Numbered from the stretch's first letter, positions 18,439 to 28,509 are shown. The stretch is 60,904 nt of DNA from Candidatus Heteroclostridium caecigallinarum (GCA_904419725.1 CAJFSP010000003.1:97139-158042); one strand, 5' to 3'. Notes: generated from the sequence alone by a model not told the origin. Made by a program: numbers and translations.

Positions 18439-19299
18439 ATGGAATATATCACTTTGAACAACGGAGTCAAAATTCCGCAGCTGGGGTTCGGCGTTTATCA
18501 GGTGCCGAAAGAAGAATGCCAACGCTGCGTTCTTGACGCCATAAAGGCGGGTTACAGGCATATCGACACGGCGCAGTCGTACTTCAACGAGGCGGAAGTG
18601 GGCGACGCCGTTTCAAAATGCGGCGTACCGAGGGAAGATTTGTTTATCACCAGCAAGGTGTGGATAGATAATTACGGATACGAAAAGACGAGAAAGAGCG
18701 TGCTTGCCGGCATAGAAAAACTTAAAAGCGGCTATATCGACCTTATGCTGCTGCACCAGCCGTTCGCCGACTATTACGGCGCGTACAGGGCGCTGGAAGA
18801 CCTTTACAAAGAAGGCAAAGTCAGGGCTATCGGCGTCAGCAACTTCGCGCCCGACAGACTGGCGGACATAGCGCAGTTCAACGAAATCAAGCCCGCCGTC
18901 GACCAGGTGGAAATCAATGTTTTCAACCAGCAGAAAACGGCTTTGGATAACATGGAAAAACGCGGCATTCACGCCGAGGCGTGGGCGCCTTTCGGCGAGG
19001 GCAAAAACGGAATGTTCACCAACCCGACGCTTACGGCAATCGCCGCCGCCCACAAAAAGAGCGTGGCGCAGGTCATTTTGCGCTGGCTTGTCCAAAGGGG
19101 CGTAATCGCTCTGGCAAAATCGCTCCGCGCCGACCGCATGGCGGAAAACATCGCCGTGTTCGATTTTGAGCTGACCGCCGCCGAAATGGAGGAGATAGCG
19201 GCGCTCGACACCGGCAAGAGTCTGTTTTTTGACCACCGCGCGCCGGAGACCGTCGACTGGTTTGCCGACCTGATTGTCAAGAGAAGACAGCTGCTGTGA
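18439..19299 (+). CDS. Aldo/keto reductase
   Basis: A 286-residue NADPH-dependent reductase of the AKR family. The catalytic tetrad is visible: Asp43, Tyr48 (HIDTAQSYFNE), Lys73 (TSKVW) and His106 (LLHQP). NADP-binding sequence lies near the C-terminus (IALAKSLRADRMAENI). AGGAGG precedes the ATG. It diverges from merR and has the MerR-type promoter, so it is probably induced by a reactive aldehyde or redox-active compound. The natural substrate cannot be read from sequence. Confidence 0.92.
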   Translation: MEYITLNNGVKIPQLGFGVYQVPKEECQRCVLDAIKAGYRHIDTAQSYFNEAEVGDAVSKCGVPREDLFITSKVWIDNYGYEKTRKSVLAGIEKLKSGYIDLMLLHQPFADYYGAYRALEDLYKEGKVRAIGVSNFAPDRLADIAQFNEIKPAVDQVEINVFNQQKTALDNMEKRGIHAEAWAPFGEGKNGMFTNPTLTAIAAAHKKSVAQVILRWLVQRGVIALAKSLRADRMAENIAVFDFELTAAEMEEIAALDTGKSLFFDHRAPETVDWFADLIVKRRQLL

Positions 19300-19302
19300 T
19301 AA

Positions 19303-19327
19303 AACGACGCTTCGGCGCCGTTTTTGG
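19303..19327 (+). terminator. Terminator after the aldo/keto reductase
   Basis: AACGACGC-TTCG-GCGCCGTT with one mismatch is followed by a T-run. Confidence 0.7.
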
Positions 19328-19344
19328 TTATTTTAAGCAAACCG

Positions 19345-19373
19345 TTGTTGTCTTTGCCGCCGTGTGGTAAAAT
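19345..19373 (+). promoter_or_regulatory. dgt promoter
   Basis: TTGTTG and TAAAAT are separated by 17 bases, leaving a very short leader before the start codon. Confidence 0.6.
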
Positions 19374-19389
19374 ACGGGTGAGGTGCGTT

Positions 19390-20400
19390 ATGTTTGAACA
19401 AATGAAAGAAATCACCTATAAAAAAGAAGCGGAGTTTTTGTCGCCTTACGCGTGCTTTTCGCAAAACACGGCGGGGCGCGACAGACCCGAGGAAAGCTGC
19501 CCGATGCGCACGGAGTTTCAGCGCGACAGGGACAGAATAATGCATTCAAAGGCATTCCGTCGGCTTAAAAACAAAACGCAGGTGTTTCTGGCGCCACAGG
19601 GCGACCACTACCGCACGCGCATGACCCACACGCTGGACGTCATGCAGATTGCCCGCAGCATAGCGCGGGTGCTGCGCCTCAACGAGGATTTGACCGAAGC
19701 TATCGCTTTGGGGCACGACCTGGGGCACACGCCTTTCGGCCACGCCGGCGAACGCACGCTGAGCAGGCTGTCCGGCGGGAAGTTCCGCCACAACGAGCAG
19801 TCGGTGCGCGTGTGCGAAGTCATTGAAAAGGACGGCAGGGGACTCAACCTGACCAAAGAAGTCAAAGACGGCATACTCAACCACCGTTCGGGCGGAAAAC
19901 CGTCCACGTTGGAAGGCAAAGTGGTGATGTTTGCCGACAAGATAGCCTATGTCAACCACGACATCGACGACGCCATACGCGCCGGCGTGCTGAAAGAAGG
20001 GGATTTGCCGAAGGGATATATTTCCGTGGTGGGCGAAACGCCCACTAAACGCATAAACAACACGATACTCGCCATTTACGAAAAAAGTAGCGGCAAGCCT
20101 TTTGTGGAGATGGACGAAAAAATGGCTACTGCAATGGCGGAACTGCGCAAGTTTATGTTCCAAAACGTCTACACCGAAAAGAGCGGCAACAGCGAAAACG
20201 AAAGGGCGGACAGATTGCTGGAAATACTCTTTAACCGCTTTGCCGCCCATCCCGAGGAAATGCCGGAGTTTTTCGTGGGGCTTATGGATAAATACGACAA
20301 AGTCACTGTCATCTGCGACTATCTCGCCAGCATGTCGGACACATACGCGATAAATCTTTTCAACGACCTGTTTGTGCCCAAACGCTGGGTGGTGCTGTAG
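19390..20400 (+). CDS. dgt: dNTP triphosphohydrolase (Dgt-like)
   Basis: A 336-residue HD-domain enzyme of the dGTPase-like group, releasing triphosphate from deoxynucleotides. Motifs include FRRLKNKTQVFLAPQGDHYRTRMTHTLDV and the metal-binding HDLGHTPFGHAGE, then NHRSGGKPSTLEGKVVMFADKIAYVNHDIDD. The ATG has GAGGTG upstream; an earlier in-frame start would fall before the promoter. In Clostridia this gene commonly precedes dnaG-rpoD, as here. The preferred dNTP is unknown. Confidence 0.92.
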   Translation: MFEQMKEITYKKEAEFLSPYACFSQNTAGRDRPEESCPMRTEFQRDRDRIMHSKAFRRLKNKTQVFLAPQGDHYRTRMTHTLDVMQIARSIARVLRLNEDLTEAIALGHDLGHTPFGHAGERTLSRLSGGKFRHNEQSVRVCEVIEKDGRGLNLTKEVKDGILNHRSGGKPSTLEGKVVMFADKIAYVNHDIDDAIRAGVLKEGDLPKGYISVVGETPTKRINNTILAIYEKSSGKPFVEMDEKMATAMAELRKFMFQNVYTEKSGNSENERADRLLEILFNRFAAHPEEMPEFFVGLMDKYDKVTVICDYLASMSDTYAINLFNDLFVPKRWVVL

Positions 20401-20402
20401 CA

Positions 20403-20429
20403 AAACGCTTCCGAAAGGAAGCGTTTTTT
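20403..20429 (+). terminator. Terminator of dgt
   Basis: AAACGCTTCC-GAAA-GGAAGCGTTT with a T-run starts two bases after the stop. Confidence 0.92.
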
Positions 20430-20471
20430 GATTTTTCTATTTATCTGAAAGCAACGTTCACAAAAAAAGCC

Positions 20472-20495
20472 GCCCGGCGGGCGACTTTTTTGCGC
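20472..20495 (+). terminator. Hairpin with T-run upstream of dnaG
   Basis: CGCCC and GGGCG pair, followed by six T's. It is a second, weaker terminator-like element in the dgt-dnaG gap. Confidence 0.4.
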
Positions 20496-20565
20496 GGGCA
20501 AAAAATTTGAAAAAATTTTGCGAAAAAACAAGGAGTTTTTGAAATTTCGGTGTATTTATATATTG

Positions 20566-22356
20566 ATGGATAAAAACGACGCTTGGTTTAATTTTATGGA
20601 AGAACTCCGTTCGCGCAGCGATCTGGTGTCGGTTGTGAGTTCTTACGTCAATCTTGACAGAAAGGGCAACAGGTTTTGGGCGTGCTGTCCTTTTCATCAT
20701 GAAAAGACGCCGTCGTTTTGCGTTTCGCCGGAAATGCAGCGGTATAAATGCTTTGGCTGCGGCGAAAGCGGCGACGTGATTAAATTTATCGAAAAATACG
20801 AAAACGTTGATTTTATGTCGGCGGTGGAACTGCTCGCCAAGCGCGCGGGGCTGGAAATGCCGAAGCTCAGGGGCGACAAAGGTTTGCAGGAGAAGAAAAA
20901 GCGCAAGCAGGCAATGGCAGAGATTTGCCTTTTCGCCGCGAAATTTTACCGGAGCAATCTCATGACGAAAAACGGCGCTTTCGCCGTGGAATATCTCAAA
21001 AACAGGGGGCTTGACGACAGAACAATCGCCCGTTTCGGGATAGGGCTGTCGCCCGACTGGGACGCGCTTGTCACCGAACTCGAACAGCGCGGCATGGACG
21101 TCGGTCTGGCGTATGAGTGCGGCGTTCTGGACAAGCGCACCAGCGGCAGATATTTCGACGCCATGGGCGAGCGGCTGATTATACCCATCATCAACGCCAT
21201 GGGTGAAGTCATCGCTTTCGGCGGCAGGTCGATGAAAAAGGAAATCGATTTTGCAAAATACAAAAACACAAAACAGACGGAACTGTTTGACAAAAGCAAA
21301 AATCTGTTCGGTATCAATCTTGTTTCCAAAAAGAAAAAGAAGAGCGGTTTGGACAGAATCCTTGTTGTGGAAGGCTATATGGACGCCATCGCCCTGCACC
21401 AGGCGGGGTTCGATTTTGCCGTTGCAAGCATGGGCACGTCGCTTACAAAAGAGCAGGCGCGGCTTATGAAGAGATACGCCGACAGGGTTTACATATGTTA
21501 CGACGGCGACGCCGCCGGCACCAAGGGCACGCTGCGCGGGCTGGAAATCCTCAAAGCCGAAGGGCTGGAAGTGCGCGTCATGTCCATGCCCGACGGCATT
21601 GACCCCGACGAACTCATTCTGAAATACGGCAGGGAGGCTTTCGGCAAAGCCATGGACGAGGCTTTGCCGCTTACCGACTACAAACTCGCCGTGGAAAGGA
21701 AGAAATACGATTTCGACCGCGGCACCGCCGCCGACAGGGAAGATGCCAAACGCAAATACACCATGGCGGCGCTGGATATCATATCTTCGCTGGACAATCT
21801 GGTGGAAGCCGAAAGTTACATCATCAAACTGTCGAAAGAAACCGGGTTCAGCCCAGATTGGCTGAAACAGTCGCTCACCGTCAGGGAAGCCGACGCCGTA
21901 GCGGTGACGGATACCGCAAGGAGCGGCGAAGAGCAAATGGCTCCGCTGAACCGGTATGACAAAGCGCTGTATTTCATTTTGGCTTGCATGCTGGCGGGTG
22001 AAGAGTACGCGGTAATAGATTTCGAGCCGGTTACCAACGACGTTTTTCTGAAAGAATCTTTCAGATACGTCGCCGAATGCGCCGCGCAGGGCAAAAAACC
22101 CGTGCCGTCTGTGCTTGCCGACATATTCGACGGGCAATACTCCAAAAATCTGGATTATCTGGCGGATACGGTATTTTCCACCACGCTGGAAAACAAAAAA
22201 TACTTCACCGACTGCGTGAAACTGGTCAAAAAGAAGTATATTGCCGATGAAATAAACCGCCTGTCGAACGAATACACAAAAGAAGCCGACAACGGCAGGC
22301 GGAGCGAAATCGCCGCCGAAATCCAGCGGCTTTCGGCGGAAACGAAAAAATTATGA
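20566..22356 (+). CDS. dnaG: DNA primase
   Basis: A ~596-residue DnaG that makes RNA primers for replication. The N-terminal CHC2 zinc finger spans [33 protein letters not shown] in two blocks. The TOPRIM domain contains the catalytic Glu in [11 protein letters not shown] and the [10 protein letters not shown] acidic cluster. The C-terminal helicase-interaction part is present. The start is uncertain: an in-frame TTG at 20539 lies closer to AGGAG, while the ATG chosen gives the usual short N-terminus. It overlaps the region before rpoD, the conserved macromolecular-synthesis order. Confidence 0.94.
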   Translation: MDKNDAWFNFMEELRSRSDLVSVVSSYVNLDRKGNRFWACCPFHHEKTPSFCVSPEMQRYKCFGCGESGDVIKFIEKYENVDFMSAVELLAKRAGLEMPKLRGDKGLQEKKKRKQAMAEICLFAAKFYRSNLMTKNGAFAVEYLKNRGLDDRTIARFGIGLSPDWDALVTELEQRGMDVGLAYECGVLDKRTSGRYFDAMGERLIIPIINAMGEVIAFGGRSMKKEIDFAKYKNTKQTELFDKSKNLFGINLVSKKKKKSGLDRILVVEGYMDAIALHQAGFDFAVASMGTSLTKEQARLMKRYADRVYICYDGDAAGTKGTLRGLEILKAEGLEVRVMSMPDGIDPDELILKYGREAFGKAMDEALPLTDYKLAVERKKYDFDRGTAADREDAKRKYTMAALDIISSLDNLVEAESYIIKLSKETGFSPDWLKQSLTVREADAVAVTDTARSGEEQMAPLNRYDKALYFILACMLAGEEYAVIDFEPVTNDVFLKESFRYVAECAAQGKKPVPSVLADIFDGQYSKNLDYLADTVFSTTLENKKYFTDCVKLVKKKYIADEINRLSNEYTKEADNGRRSEIAAEIQRLSAETKKL

Positions 22357-22382
22357 CAAGAGATAAAGGGGACAGACTTTTT

Positions 22383-23450
22383 ATGATTGTAAATCAACAG
22401 ACAGCCGAACAACTTCTCAGTGAAATTCAGCCGCACGTTCAGGAAAAGGGCTATATCACTTTTGACGAGCTGGAAAACAAAATCGAAAGGCTTTTCAAAG
22501 ACGTGACGCCGGAACAGAACGCCGAACTGATTAAAATCATCGAGGACAAAAACATCAACATAACCGAGATGCCGACAGACGACGTCAGCAACGAGGCTCT
22601 GACGGCGGGCGTCAGCGAAACAAGCATCGACGACCCTGTCAAAATGTATCTCAAAGACATCGGCAAAGTGCCGCTGCTGACCGCCGAGCAGGAAACCGAA
22701 CTCGCCAGGCGCATGCTGGAAGGCGACGAGGACGCCAAACAGCAGCTCAGCCAGGCAAACCTGAGGCTTGTTGTGTCCATAGCCAAAAGGTATGTGGGCA
22801 GGGGCATGCTGTTTCTCGACCTGATTCAGGAAGGCAACCTGGGGCTTATGAAAGCGGTGGAAAAGTTTGATTACACCAAAGGCTTCAAATTTTCCACTTA
22901 CGCGACATGGTGGATCCGTCAGGCGATAACAAGGGCGATTGCCGACCAGGCGAGAACAATCCGCATACCTGTGCATATGTACGAAACAATAAACAAAATG
23001 ACCAGGGTGCAGCGCAATCTGTTGCAACAACTCGGCAGAGAGCCTACGCCTGCGGAGATATCCAAGGAAATGGGCATTCCTGAGGACAAGGTGCGCGAAA
23101 TCCAGAAAATTTCACAGGACCCCGTCAGCCTGGAAACGCCTATCGGCGAGGAAGAAGACAGCCATCTCGGCGACTTTATCGAGGACGACAACGCTTCGGC
23201 GCCGAGCGACGTCGCCGCGGCTACCATGCTGAGGGAACAGCTTATCAACATTCTGCACAAACTCACGCCGCGCGAAGAAAAAGTGCTGCGCCTGCGCTAC
23301 GGCATAGACGACGGCAGACCGCGCACGCTGGAAGAAGTTGGACATGAGTTCAACGTGACCCGTGAGCGAATCAGGCAGATTGAGGCCAAAGCGCTTAAAA
23401 AACTGCGTCACCCGTCCAAGAGCAAAAAACTCAAGGATTATCTCAACTGA
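22383..23450 (+). CDS. rpoD: Primary sigma factor (sigma-A / RpoD)
   Basis: A ~355-residue housekeeping sigma factor. Region 1.2 ([16 protein letters not shown]), region 2 ([26 protein letters not shown], then [19 protein letters not shown]), region 3, and region 4 with [28 protein letters not shown] are all present. There is no long region 1.1. The start 12 bases after AAGGGG is preferred; an ATG at 22353 overlapping the dnaG stop (ATGA) would add ten residues that only re-read the ribosome site. It directs sigma-A promoters such as those listed here. Confidence 0.95.
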   Translation: MIVNQQTAEQLLSEIQPHVQEKGYITFDELENKIERLFKDVTPEQNAELIKIIEDKNINITEMPTDDVSNEALTAGVSETSIDDPVKMYLKDIGKVPLLTAEQETELARRMLEGDEDAKQQLSQANLRLVVSIAKRYVGRGMLFLDLIQEGNLGLMKAVEKFDYTKGFKFSTYATWWIRQAITRAIADQARTIRIPVHMYETINKMTRVQRNLLQQLGREPTPAEISKEMGIPEDKVREIQKISQDPVSLETPIGEEEDSHLGDFIEDDNASAPSDVAAATMLREQLINILHKLTPREEKVLRLRYGIDDGRPRTLEEVGHEFNVTRERIRQIEAKALKKLRHPSKSKKLKDYLN

Positions 23451-23451
23451 C

Positions 23452-24093
23452 ATGCGTTCAAAGCGTATCGACGCGATTGTCGCCGCCGTGCCGTGCTGCC
23501 GCGTTGCCGCCGACATAGGCTGTGACCACGGATATATAGGCGCGGCGCTGCTCAGGCGTGGCAAGGCGGAAAAAGTCGTGTTTGCCGACATAAGCGCGCC
23601 CAGCCTTGAAAAAGCCCGCCGCCTTTGCGAAAAAGAGGGGCTTACCAACAGGGCGGAATTCTTCGTGTGCGACGGCACGGCCGGCATCCGCCGCGCCGAT
23701 TGCGTCGTCATTGCCGGCATGGGCGGAAAAGAAAGCATACATATTCTGGAAGAATGCGCGTTTGAGCCGTCTTTCGTTGTGTTGCAGCCCATGAAAAACC
23801 TGCCCGACGTGCGGAAATACGTCGCAGGCCGGTACAGGATAATATCCGACAGAATAATCAAAGACGGAAAATTTTACAACATCATCGCGCTTGAAAAAGG
23901 AAGCGACACGCTGACCGAAGACGAAATTCTTTTCGGCAGAAGCAACCTGAAAGAGCCGGACGATGATTTCAGGCAATATATTGCCGCCGAAACGGCAAAG
24001 ACAAAAAAACTGCTGGCGGAAAACGCGGCCTGCGCCGCGAAAGCCGGATATCTCGGCAGACTGGAAGCCATAGCGGAGGAACTTGGATTATGA
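23452..24093 (+). CDS. trmK: tRNA (adenine(22)-N1)-methyltransferase TrmK
   Basis: A 213-residue class I methyltransferase of the TrmK (YqfN) family, methylating A22 of bacterial tRNAs. SAM-binding motif I is ADIGCDHGYIGAALL; also present are FADISAPSLEKA, VIAGMGG and LQPMKNLPDVRKYV. The ATG lies one base after the rpoD stop with only a weak ribosome site, so coupling is likely. rpoD-trmK is conserved in Firmicutes; the nif3/yqfO gene that often follows is missing here. Confidence 0.93.
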   Translation: MRSKRIDAIVAAVPCCRVAADIGCDHGYIGAALLRRGKAEKVVFADISAPSLEKARRLCEKEGLTNRAEFFVCDGTAGIRRADCVVIAGMGGKESIHILEECAFEPSFVVLQPMKNLPDVRKYVAGRYRIISDRIIKDGKFYNIIALEKGSDTLTEDEILFGRSNLKEPDDDFRQYIAAETAKTKKLLAENAACAAKAGYLGRLEAIAEELGL

Positions 24094-24794
24094 AAATGGA
24101 AAGCATGCTGCGTTATCAGCAGATTGACGGGCAAATCAAAAGCATTATTTCCCGTCTCAACGGTTCTGACGAGTGCATCAGGGGCAAAAAACTCGGACAG
24201 TTTCTCAAAGAATCGGAAGAAAAACTCAAAAAGATGAACAAACGCGCCGAAGAACTCAACGCTTCGGTAGCCAGGCTGAAAAACGTTTACGCGCAGAGCG
24301 TAAAGGATTTTGACGAAATGGAAAAGGGCGTTGAGGCGGCAATTGACAGGGAGGAACTCAACTATCTCACGAAAAAACTGTCTGAAACGACAAAATCGCT
24401 CGGCGCTATAGAAAAGGAACTCAACGCCGCCGTCCGCGAGATGGAAGACATCACCAAAAGGTACGACGAACTGCGCGGCAAAGTGCCGACGGCGCAAATC
24501 CAGTACAAAGACTGCCGCGGCAAGTTTGAAAAGATGAAAAAAGACTGCGAGCCGGAAGTATCGAGGCTGAGGAGCCAGTTACAGGCGCTGGAAAAGGAAA
24601 TACCGCCGGAAATAATGGAAAAATACCAGAAACTGAGGGGGCAGAAAATTTACCCCGTCATAGTGCCGCTGGCGGGCGGCAACAAGTGCGGCGGCTGTCA
24701 GATGGAAGTGTCTATCGGCGCCAAAGGCAAACTCGACGAAAAGGGGTTTGTCGTTTGCGAAAACTGCCAGAGACTGATTTACAAACCGGAATAA
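24090..24794 (+). CDS. Coiled-coil protein with C-terminal zinc ribbon
   Basis: A 234-residue protein. Residues ~1-170 are almost entirely coiled coil (KESEEKLKKMNKRAEELNASV and similar). The C-terminus is a C4 zinc ribbon, CGGCQMEVS followed by CENCQRLIY. This matches the CT398/zf-RING_7 family, often encoded next to trmK and nif3. The start overlaps the trmK stop (ATGA). Proposed roles in this family relate to RNA or secretion, but none is established. Confidence 0.85.
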   Translation: MKMESMLRYQQIDGQIKSIISRLNGSDECIRGKKLGQFLKESEEKLKKMNKRAEELNASVARLKNVYAQSVKDFDEMEKGVEAAIDREELNYLTKKLSETTKSLGAIEKELNAAVREMEDITKRYDELRGKVPTAQIQYKDCRGKFEKMKKDCEPEVSRLRSQLQALEKEIPPEIMEKYQKLRGQKIYPVIVPLAGGNKCGGCQMEVSIGAKGKLDEKGFVVCENCQRLIYKPE

Positions 24795-24799
24795 CAAAA

Positions 24800-24827
24800 A
24801 AAGACCGCTCGCGGCGGTCTTTTTTTT
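24800..24827 (+). terminator. Terminator between convergent genes
   Basis: AAGACCGC-TCGC-GGCGGTCTT is flanked by A-run and T-run, so it can work in both directions, serving also the minus-strand asd. Confidence 0.9.
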
Positions 24828-24835
24828 GTTGTCTG

Positions 24836-25834
24836 TCATTCGGCATGGGCAATGAGATACTGCGCGATTTGCACGGCGTTGGTCGCGGCGCCCTTGCGGA
24901 TATTGTCGGCGACGACCCAGATGTTGAGTCCGTTGGCGACGGAAAAGTCCCGCCTGATTCTGCCGACGAAAACCTCGTCCTTATTGTCGCAGTTGCAAGG
25001 CATAGGATACACACAGCGCGACGGGTCGTCCATTACGACAAGCCCCGGGGCGTAAGCGAGCACCCGCTTTACTTCGTCAAGGTCGAAAGGTTTTTCGAAT
25101 TCGAGATTTATGCTCTCGCTGTGGCAGTTCGGCACAGGCACCCTGACGGTGGTGGCGGTGACGGCGAGATCAGGCGCGTGGAGAATTTTGCGCGTTTCGT
25201 CAATCATCTTCTGCTCTTCTTTTGTGTAGCCGCTGTCAAGGAACACGTCTATCTGCGGAATCACGTTGTGGAAAATAGGCTGGTTGAATTTGCTTGGCGC
25301 TATGCCTTTGGCGCCGTTTTCGAGGTCGGCGCTGCCAGCCATGCCCGCGCCCGACACCGCCTGATAAGTCGAGTAAACAACCCTTTTGAGGGTGTATTTG
25401 TCATGCAGCGGCTTGATGGCGACGATTGCCTGAATTGTGGAGCAGTTTGGGTTTGCGATGATGCCGTGGTTTTTGAGAGCGTCTTCGGCGTTGGCTTCGG
25501 GCACTACAAGCGGCACGTCCGGGTCCATGCGCCACTGGCTGGAATTGTCTATGACGACTGTGCCGTTGGCGGCGAAAACCGGCGCGAAAACCTTGCTGGT
25601 GCCTCCGCCCGCCGACATAAGGGCTATGTCGGTTTTGTTTGCTTTGATGTTTTCCTCGCTGAGTTCGATTACAGTGTATTTTTTGCCGTCGAAGGTTATT
25701 TCGCTGCCGGCGCTCTTTTTGGAAGCGAACATGACTATCTTGCCGTAAGGCAGTTTTCTCTCTTCCAATACCGTCAGCATCTGTCTGCCGACTTTGCCGG
25801 TACAGCCCACAACGGCTATATCGAATTTCTTCAT
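24836..25834 (-). CDS. asd: Aspartate-semialdehyde dehydrogenase
   Basis: A 332-residue enzyme that reduces aspartyl phosphate to aspartate semialdehyde for lysine/diaminopimelate, threonine and methionine synthesis. The NADP-binding start is IAVVGCTGKVGRQMLTVL. The active-site Cys lies in IANPNCSTIQ, and substrate-binding blocks include VYSTYQAVSGAG and RVPVPNCHSESINLEF. GGAGG lies six bases before the ATG. Monocistronic, divergent from the next gene. No lysine riboswitch fits in the short leader. Confidence 0.96.
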   Translation of the reverse strand: MKKFDIAVVGCTGKVGRQMLTVLEERKLPYGKIVMFASKKSAGSEITFDGKKYTVIELSEENIKANKTDIALMSAGGGTSKVFAPVFAANGTVVIDNSSQWRMDPDVPLVVPEANAEDALKNHGIIANPNCSTIQAIVAIKPLHDKYTLKRVVYSTYQAVSGAGMAGSADLENGAKGIAPSKFNQPIFHNVIPQIDVFLDSGYTKEEQKMIDETRKILHAPDLAVTATTVRVPVPNCHSESINLEFEKPFDLDEVKRVLAYAPGLVVMDDPSRCVYPMPCNCDNKDEVFVGRIRRDFSVANGLNIWVVADNIRKGAATNAVQIAQYLIAHAE

Positions 25835-25869
25835 GAGTAACCTCCGTAATGTTTGTCCGTTATTTTCAA

Positions 25870-25967
25870 ATATTATCACAACGCCGCGCCGCAAGTCAAA
25901 TTAAGGCGCAATTTATTTGATATTTGTGGTATATTTGTTTGAATTTTTCGCCGTTTTTTGGTAATAT
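25870..25967. promoter_or_regulatory. Divergent promoters of asd and the membrane-protein gene
   Basis: Minus strand: TTGACT and TAATAT spaced 18 bases (25899 back to 25870) for asd. Plus strand: TTGAAT (25939-25944) and TAATAT (25962-25967) spaced 17 bases for the rightward gene. Confidence 0.65.
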
Positions 25968-25997
25968 ATCAATATCGCTTTAAAAGGTTGGAGTTTT

Positions 25998-26888
25998 ATG
26001 GCAGATAAGAAAAAGAACAAAAACAATAAAAATACAAGCAAAATCGTTTTCCGCAACGAGCGCAGCCAGTTTGTCACCAAGGTGGAAAACACCACGGGCG
26101 GCTGGAGATTTTTCGGATATCTCTACAACACCGCCATGTTCAGGGTGCTGCTGCTGCAACTGCTTATGCTTATTTTCGTGGTGCCGGTTGTCGCGCTCAT
26201 ATTTATTTCACAAAGCAGATTTAACGCCCTGGCGCAAAGCTTGCCTTATTCGGCTACTTTCGGTCTCGGCATAATGCCGTGGTTCGGCTTGCAGCCTTAC
26301 CTCACGGCGAGTATGGGCGCCGTTACCGAAGAGATGTATCTCTGGATGCTGCTGTGCATACCTGTCATCACAATAGGTCTCTGCGGCGGTTTCGCCGTCA
26401 TTAGGGACGCTTACTGGACGGGCAAACTGCGCATATTCAGGTCTTTCGGCAGCGGTATTTGCCAGACAACGCTGAGATTTTTGCCCTTCACGCTGGTTTT
26501 CGCCGGCGGCCTTTTGGGGCTGTTTTATCTCAACAACGCCATGGCGGCTCTTCCGTCGTGGCTTGTCGCGGTAATCGACATAGTCATCCTGGTTGTTCTG
26601 CTGCTGATTCTCATGATAGGTTTTGTGTATCTCGGCACAAGCACGCTGTTCAGGGAGTCTGTCGGCGAGGGGCTCAAAAACGCTTTGGCGCTGACGTTCA
26701 GGCATATTTGGACAAACCTTGCCACATTTATATTCATGCTGCTGCCTGTGGCGGTACTGCTGTTTGTCAACGTGTCGGTAATACAGACAATGCTCGGCGT
26801 GCTGATGGTTATGTTCGGCATGATTTACATCGGTATCGTCTGGATGATACACATGATAAGGGTTACGGCGCCTTACGCCGCGAAATAA
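25998..26888 (+). CDS. Multi-pass membrane protein, YesL/DUF624-like
   Basis: A 296-residue integral membrane protein with about six hydrophobic helices (e.g. VLLLQLLMLIFVVPVVALIF, IDIVILVVLLLILMIGFVYL). The N-terminus is lysine/asparagine-rich and cytosolic (MADKKKNKNNKNTSKI). The layout and a YWTGK-like region after helix 3 faintly resemble YesL/DUF624 proteins, but this is a weak assignment and no function is proposed. TTGGAG precedes the ATG. Likely co-transcribed with the methyltransferase one base downstream. Confidence 0.7.
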   Translation: MADKKKNKNNKNTSKIVFRNERSQFVTKVENTTGGWRFFGYLYNTAMFRVLLLQLLMLIFVVPVVALIFISQSRFNALAQSLPYSATFGLGIMPWFGLQPYLTASMGAVTEEMYLWMLLCIPVITIGLCGGFAVIRDAYWTGKLRIFRSFGSGICQTTLRFLPFTLVFAGGLLGLFYLNNAMAALPSWLVAVIDIVILVVLLLILMIGFVYLGTSTLFRESVGEGLKNALALTFRHIWTNLATFIFMLLPVAVLLFVNVSVIQTMLGVLMVMFGMIYIGIVWMIHMIRVTAPYAAK

Positions 26889-26889
26889 C

Positions 26890-27606
26890 ATGAATTGTTA
26901 CGACGATTTCGCCGATTTTTATAATGAGCTTATGGATTGCGACTATGACAAATGGTCGCAATTCTTGGTTAATCACGGCTGCCGTGGTAGCGGCGCCGAC
27001 CTTGCCTGCGGCACGGGCAACATTACGTTCCGTCTCGCGGAAGCGGGGTGCTCGGTGATAGGCGTCGACGCGTCGCCCCGGATGCTCACCGTGGCGGAAA
27101 GCAAAAAGAAAAACGTGTCCAACCCTTTGTTCCGCTGTCAGAACATGGCGGAGTTCGAGGTGACGCGTCCGTTGGATTTCGTGACGTGCGTGTGCGACGG
27201 CGTCAACTATCTGGTTTCGCCTGACGACGCCGCCGGAATGTTCGGGCGTGTTTACGCCTCGCTTAAAGAGGGCGGCGTGTTTATATTCGACATCTCGTCG
27301 GAATACAAACTGCGGCATGTGCTGGCGGGCAACTTTTTTTACGACGACGGCGACGACGTTACGTATCTTTGGACAAACACCCTTAAAAAGGGAGTGGTGA
27401 TTATGGATTTGACGTTTTTCGCGAAAAAGAGCGACGGCTCTTACCGCCGCTTTGACGAAAGACACGAACAGCGCGTTTACGGTGAAAAGGAAATCGTCCG
27501 TATGCTTTCGGAAGCGGGGTTTTCGGATATCCGTATGTTTGACGATTATACCGACAAACCCGTGTCCGCCGAAACGCAGCGCGTTGTTTTTACGGCAAGG
27601 AAATAA
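26890..27606 (+). CDS. Class I SAM-dependent methyltransferase
   Basis: A 238-residue methyltransferase. SAM motif I is ADLACGTGNITFRLAEAG, followed by VIGVDASPRML and the motif IV-like FVTCVCDGVNYLVSPDD. The family resembles the small 'YDDFADFYNELM' methyltransferases of Firmicutes, whose substrate is unknown. It begins one base after the membrane-protein stop, without a clear ribosome site, suggesting coupling. hslO follows after six bases. Confidence 0.85.
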   Translation: MNCYDDFADFYNELMDCDYDKWSQFLVNHGCRGSGADLACGTGNITFRLAEAGCSVIGVDASPRMLTVAESKKKNVSNPLFRCQNMAEFEVTRPLDFVTCVCDGVNYLVSPDDAAGMFGRVYASLKEGGVFIFDISSEYKLRHVLAGNFFYDDGDDVTYLWTNTLKKGVVIMDLTFFAKKSDGSYRRFDERHEQRVYGEKEIVRMLSEAGFSDIRMFDDYTDKPVSAETQRVVFTARK

Positions 27607-27612
27607 GGGATT

Positions 27613-28509
27613 ATGGCTGAAATCATAAACGGGGTTGTGTGCGGCGGCGAAATCGCCGTTACCGTAATCAAAAGCACCGACATTGTCAACAAAGCGATAG
27701 AATATTTTGAGCTGAGTCCCGTGGCGGCGGCGGCTCTCGGACGCACGCTGTCAATCGCGTCAATCATGGGTTACGGCCTTAAAAACGACGGCGACCATCT
27801 GACCGTGGTGCTGAACGGCGGCGGCCCGATAGGCACGATTACCGTGACGGCCGCGGCGGGCGGAAATGTCAAGGGATACGCCGACAACCCGAAAGTGGAA
27901 AGCTTCATCAACGACAAAGGCAAACTCGACGTAAGGAGAGCCGTCGGCGTGAACGGCAGCATGACGGTAATCAGAAACACGGGGCTTAAAGAGCCTTACG
28001 TCGGCACCTGCGGGCTGGTCAGCGGCGAAATCGCGGAGGATTTCGCCAACTATTTCGCTTCCAGCGAGCAGACGCCTTGCGGGGTGGCTCTCGGCGTGAA
28101 AATCGCTCCCGACGGCGCATGCGTCAGCGCGGGCGGAATATTCGCCTCGGTTTTGCCGGGCGCTTCGGAAGAAAGCGTGAGCGCCTTTGAAAAGGTTTTT
28201 TCTCCGCTGTCTAACGTCAGCGCTCTTATGGAAAACAAGTCGGCAGAGCGTTTCTCCTCGGATGTTTTCGGCGCGCTGGGACTGAAAATACTCGACAGGC
28301 GCCAATGCGGCTATGTGTGTGACTGTTCGCGCGATAAAATCGACAAAGTGCTTACGTCGCTGCAAAAAAGCGACGTGGACGAACTGATTGCAGAAAAGGG
28401 CGAAATCGAGGTTGTGTGTCAGTTCTGCAACAAAAAGTATATCTACACAAAAGAGCAGGCGTATAAAGTCTGCGGTTTCGACAATATTCAGACAGATGGG
28501 AAAAAATAA
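27613..28509 (+). CDS. hslO: Redox-regulated chaperone Hsp33
   Basis: A 298-residue Hsp33, a cytosolic holdase activated by oxidation. The N-terminal core contains MGYGLKNDGDHLTVVLNGGGPIG and GYADNP. The C-terminal switch has the four zinc-binding cysteines in CDC (from CGYVCDCSRDKID) and CQFC. In reducing conditions zinc keeps it inactive; disulphide formation exposes client-binding surface. The length is normal. It overlaps the downstream TPR gene by 14 bases. Confidence 0.96.
   Translation: MAEIINGVVCGGEIAVTVIKSTDIVNKAIEYFELSPVAAAALGRTLSIASIMGYGLKNDGDHLTVVLNGGGPIGTITVTAAAGGNVKGYADNPKVESFINDKGKLDVRRAVGVNGSMTVIRNTGLKEPYVGTCGLVSGEIAEDFANYFASSEQTPCGVALGVKIAPDGACVSAGGIFASVLPGASEESVSAFEKVFSPLSNVSALMENKSAERFSSDVFGALGLKILDRRQCGYVCDCSRDKIDKVLTSLQKSDVDELIAEKGEIEVVCQFCNKKYIYTKEQAYKVCGFDNIQTDGKK

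Noticed and set aside
20458..22137. Minus-strand ORF opposite dnaG (559 codons)
   Set aside because: It is a shadow of an intact DNA primase gene.
25846..25997. Lysine riboswitch or T-box for asd
   Set aside because: The leader is too short and lacks the conserved elements of either.
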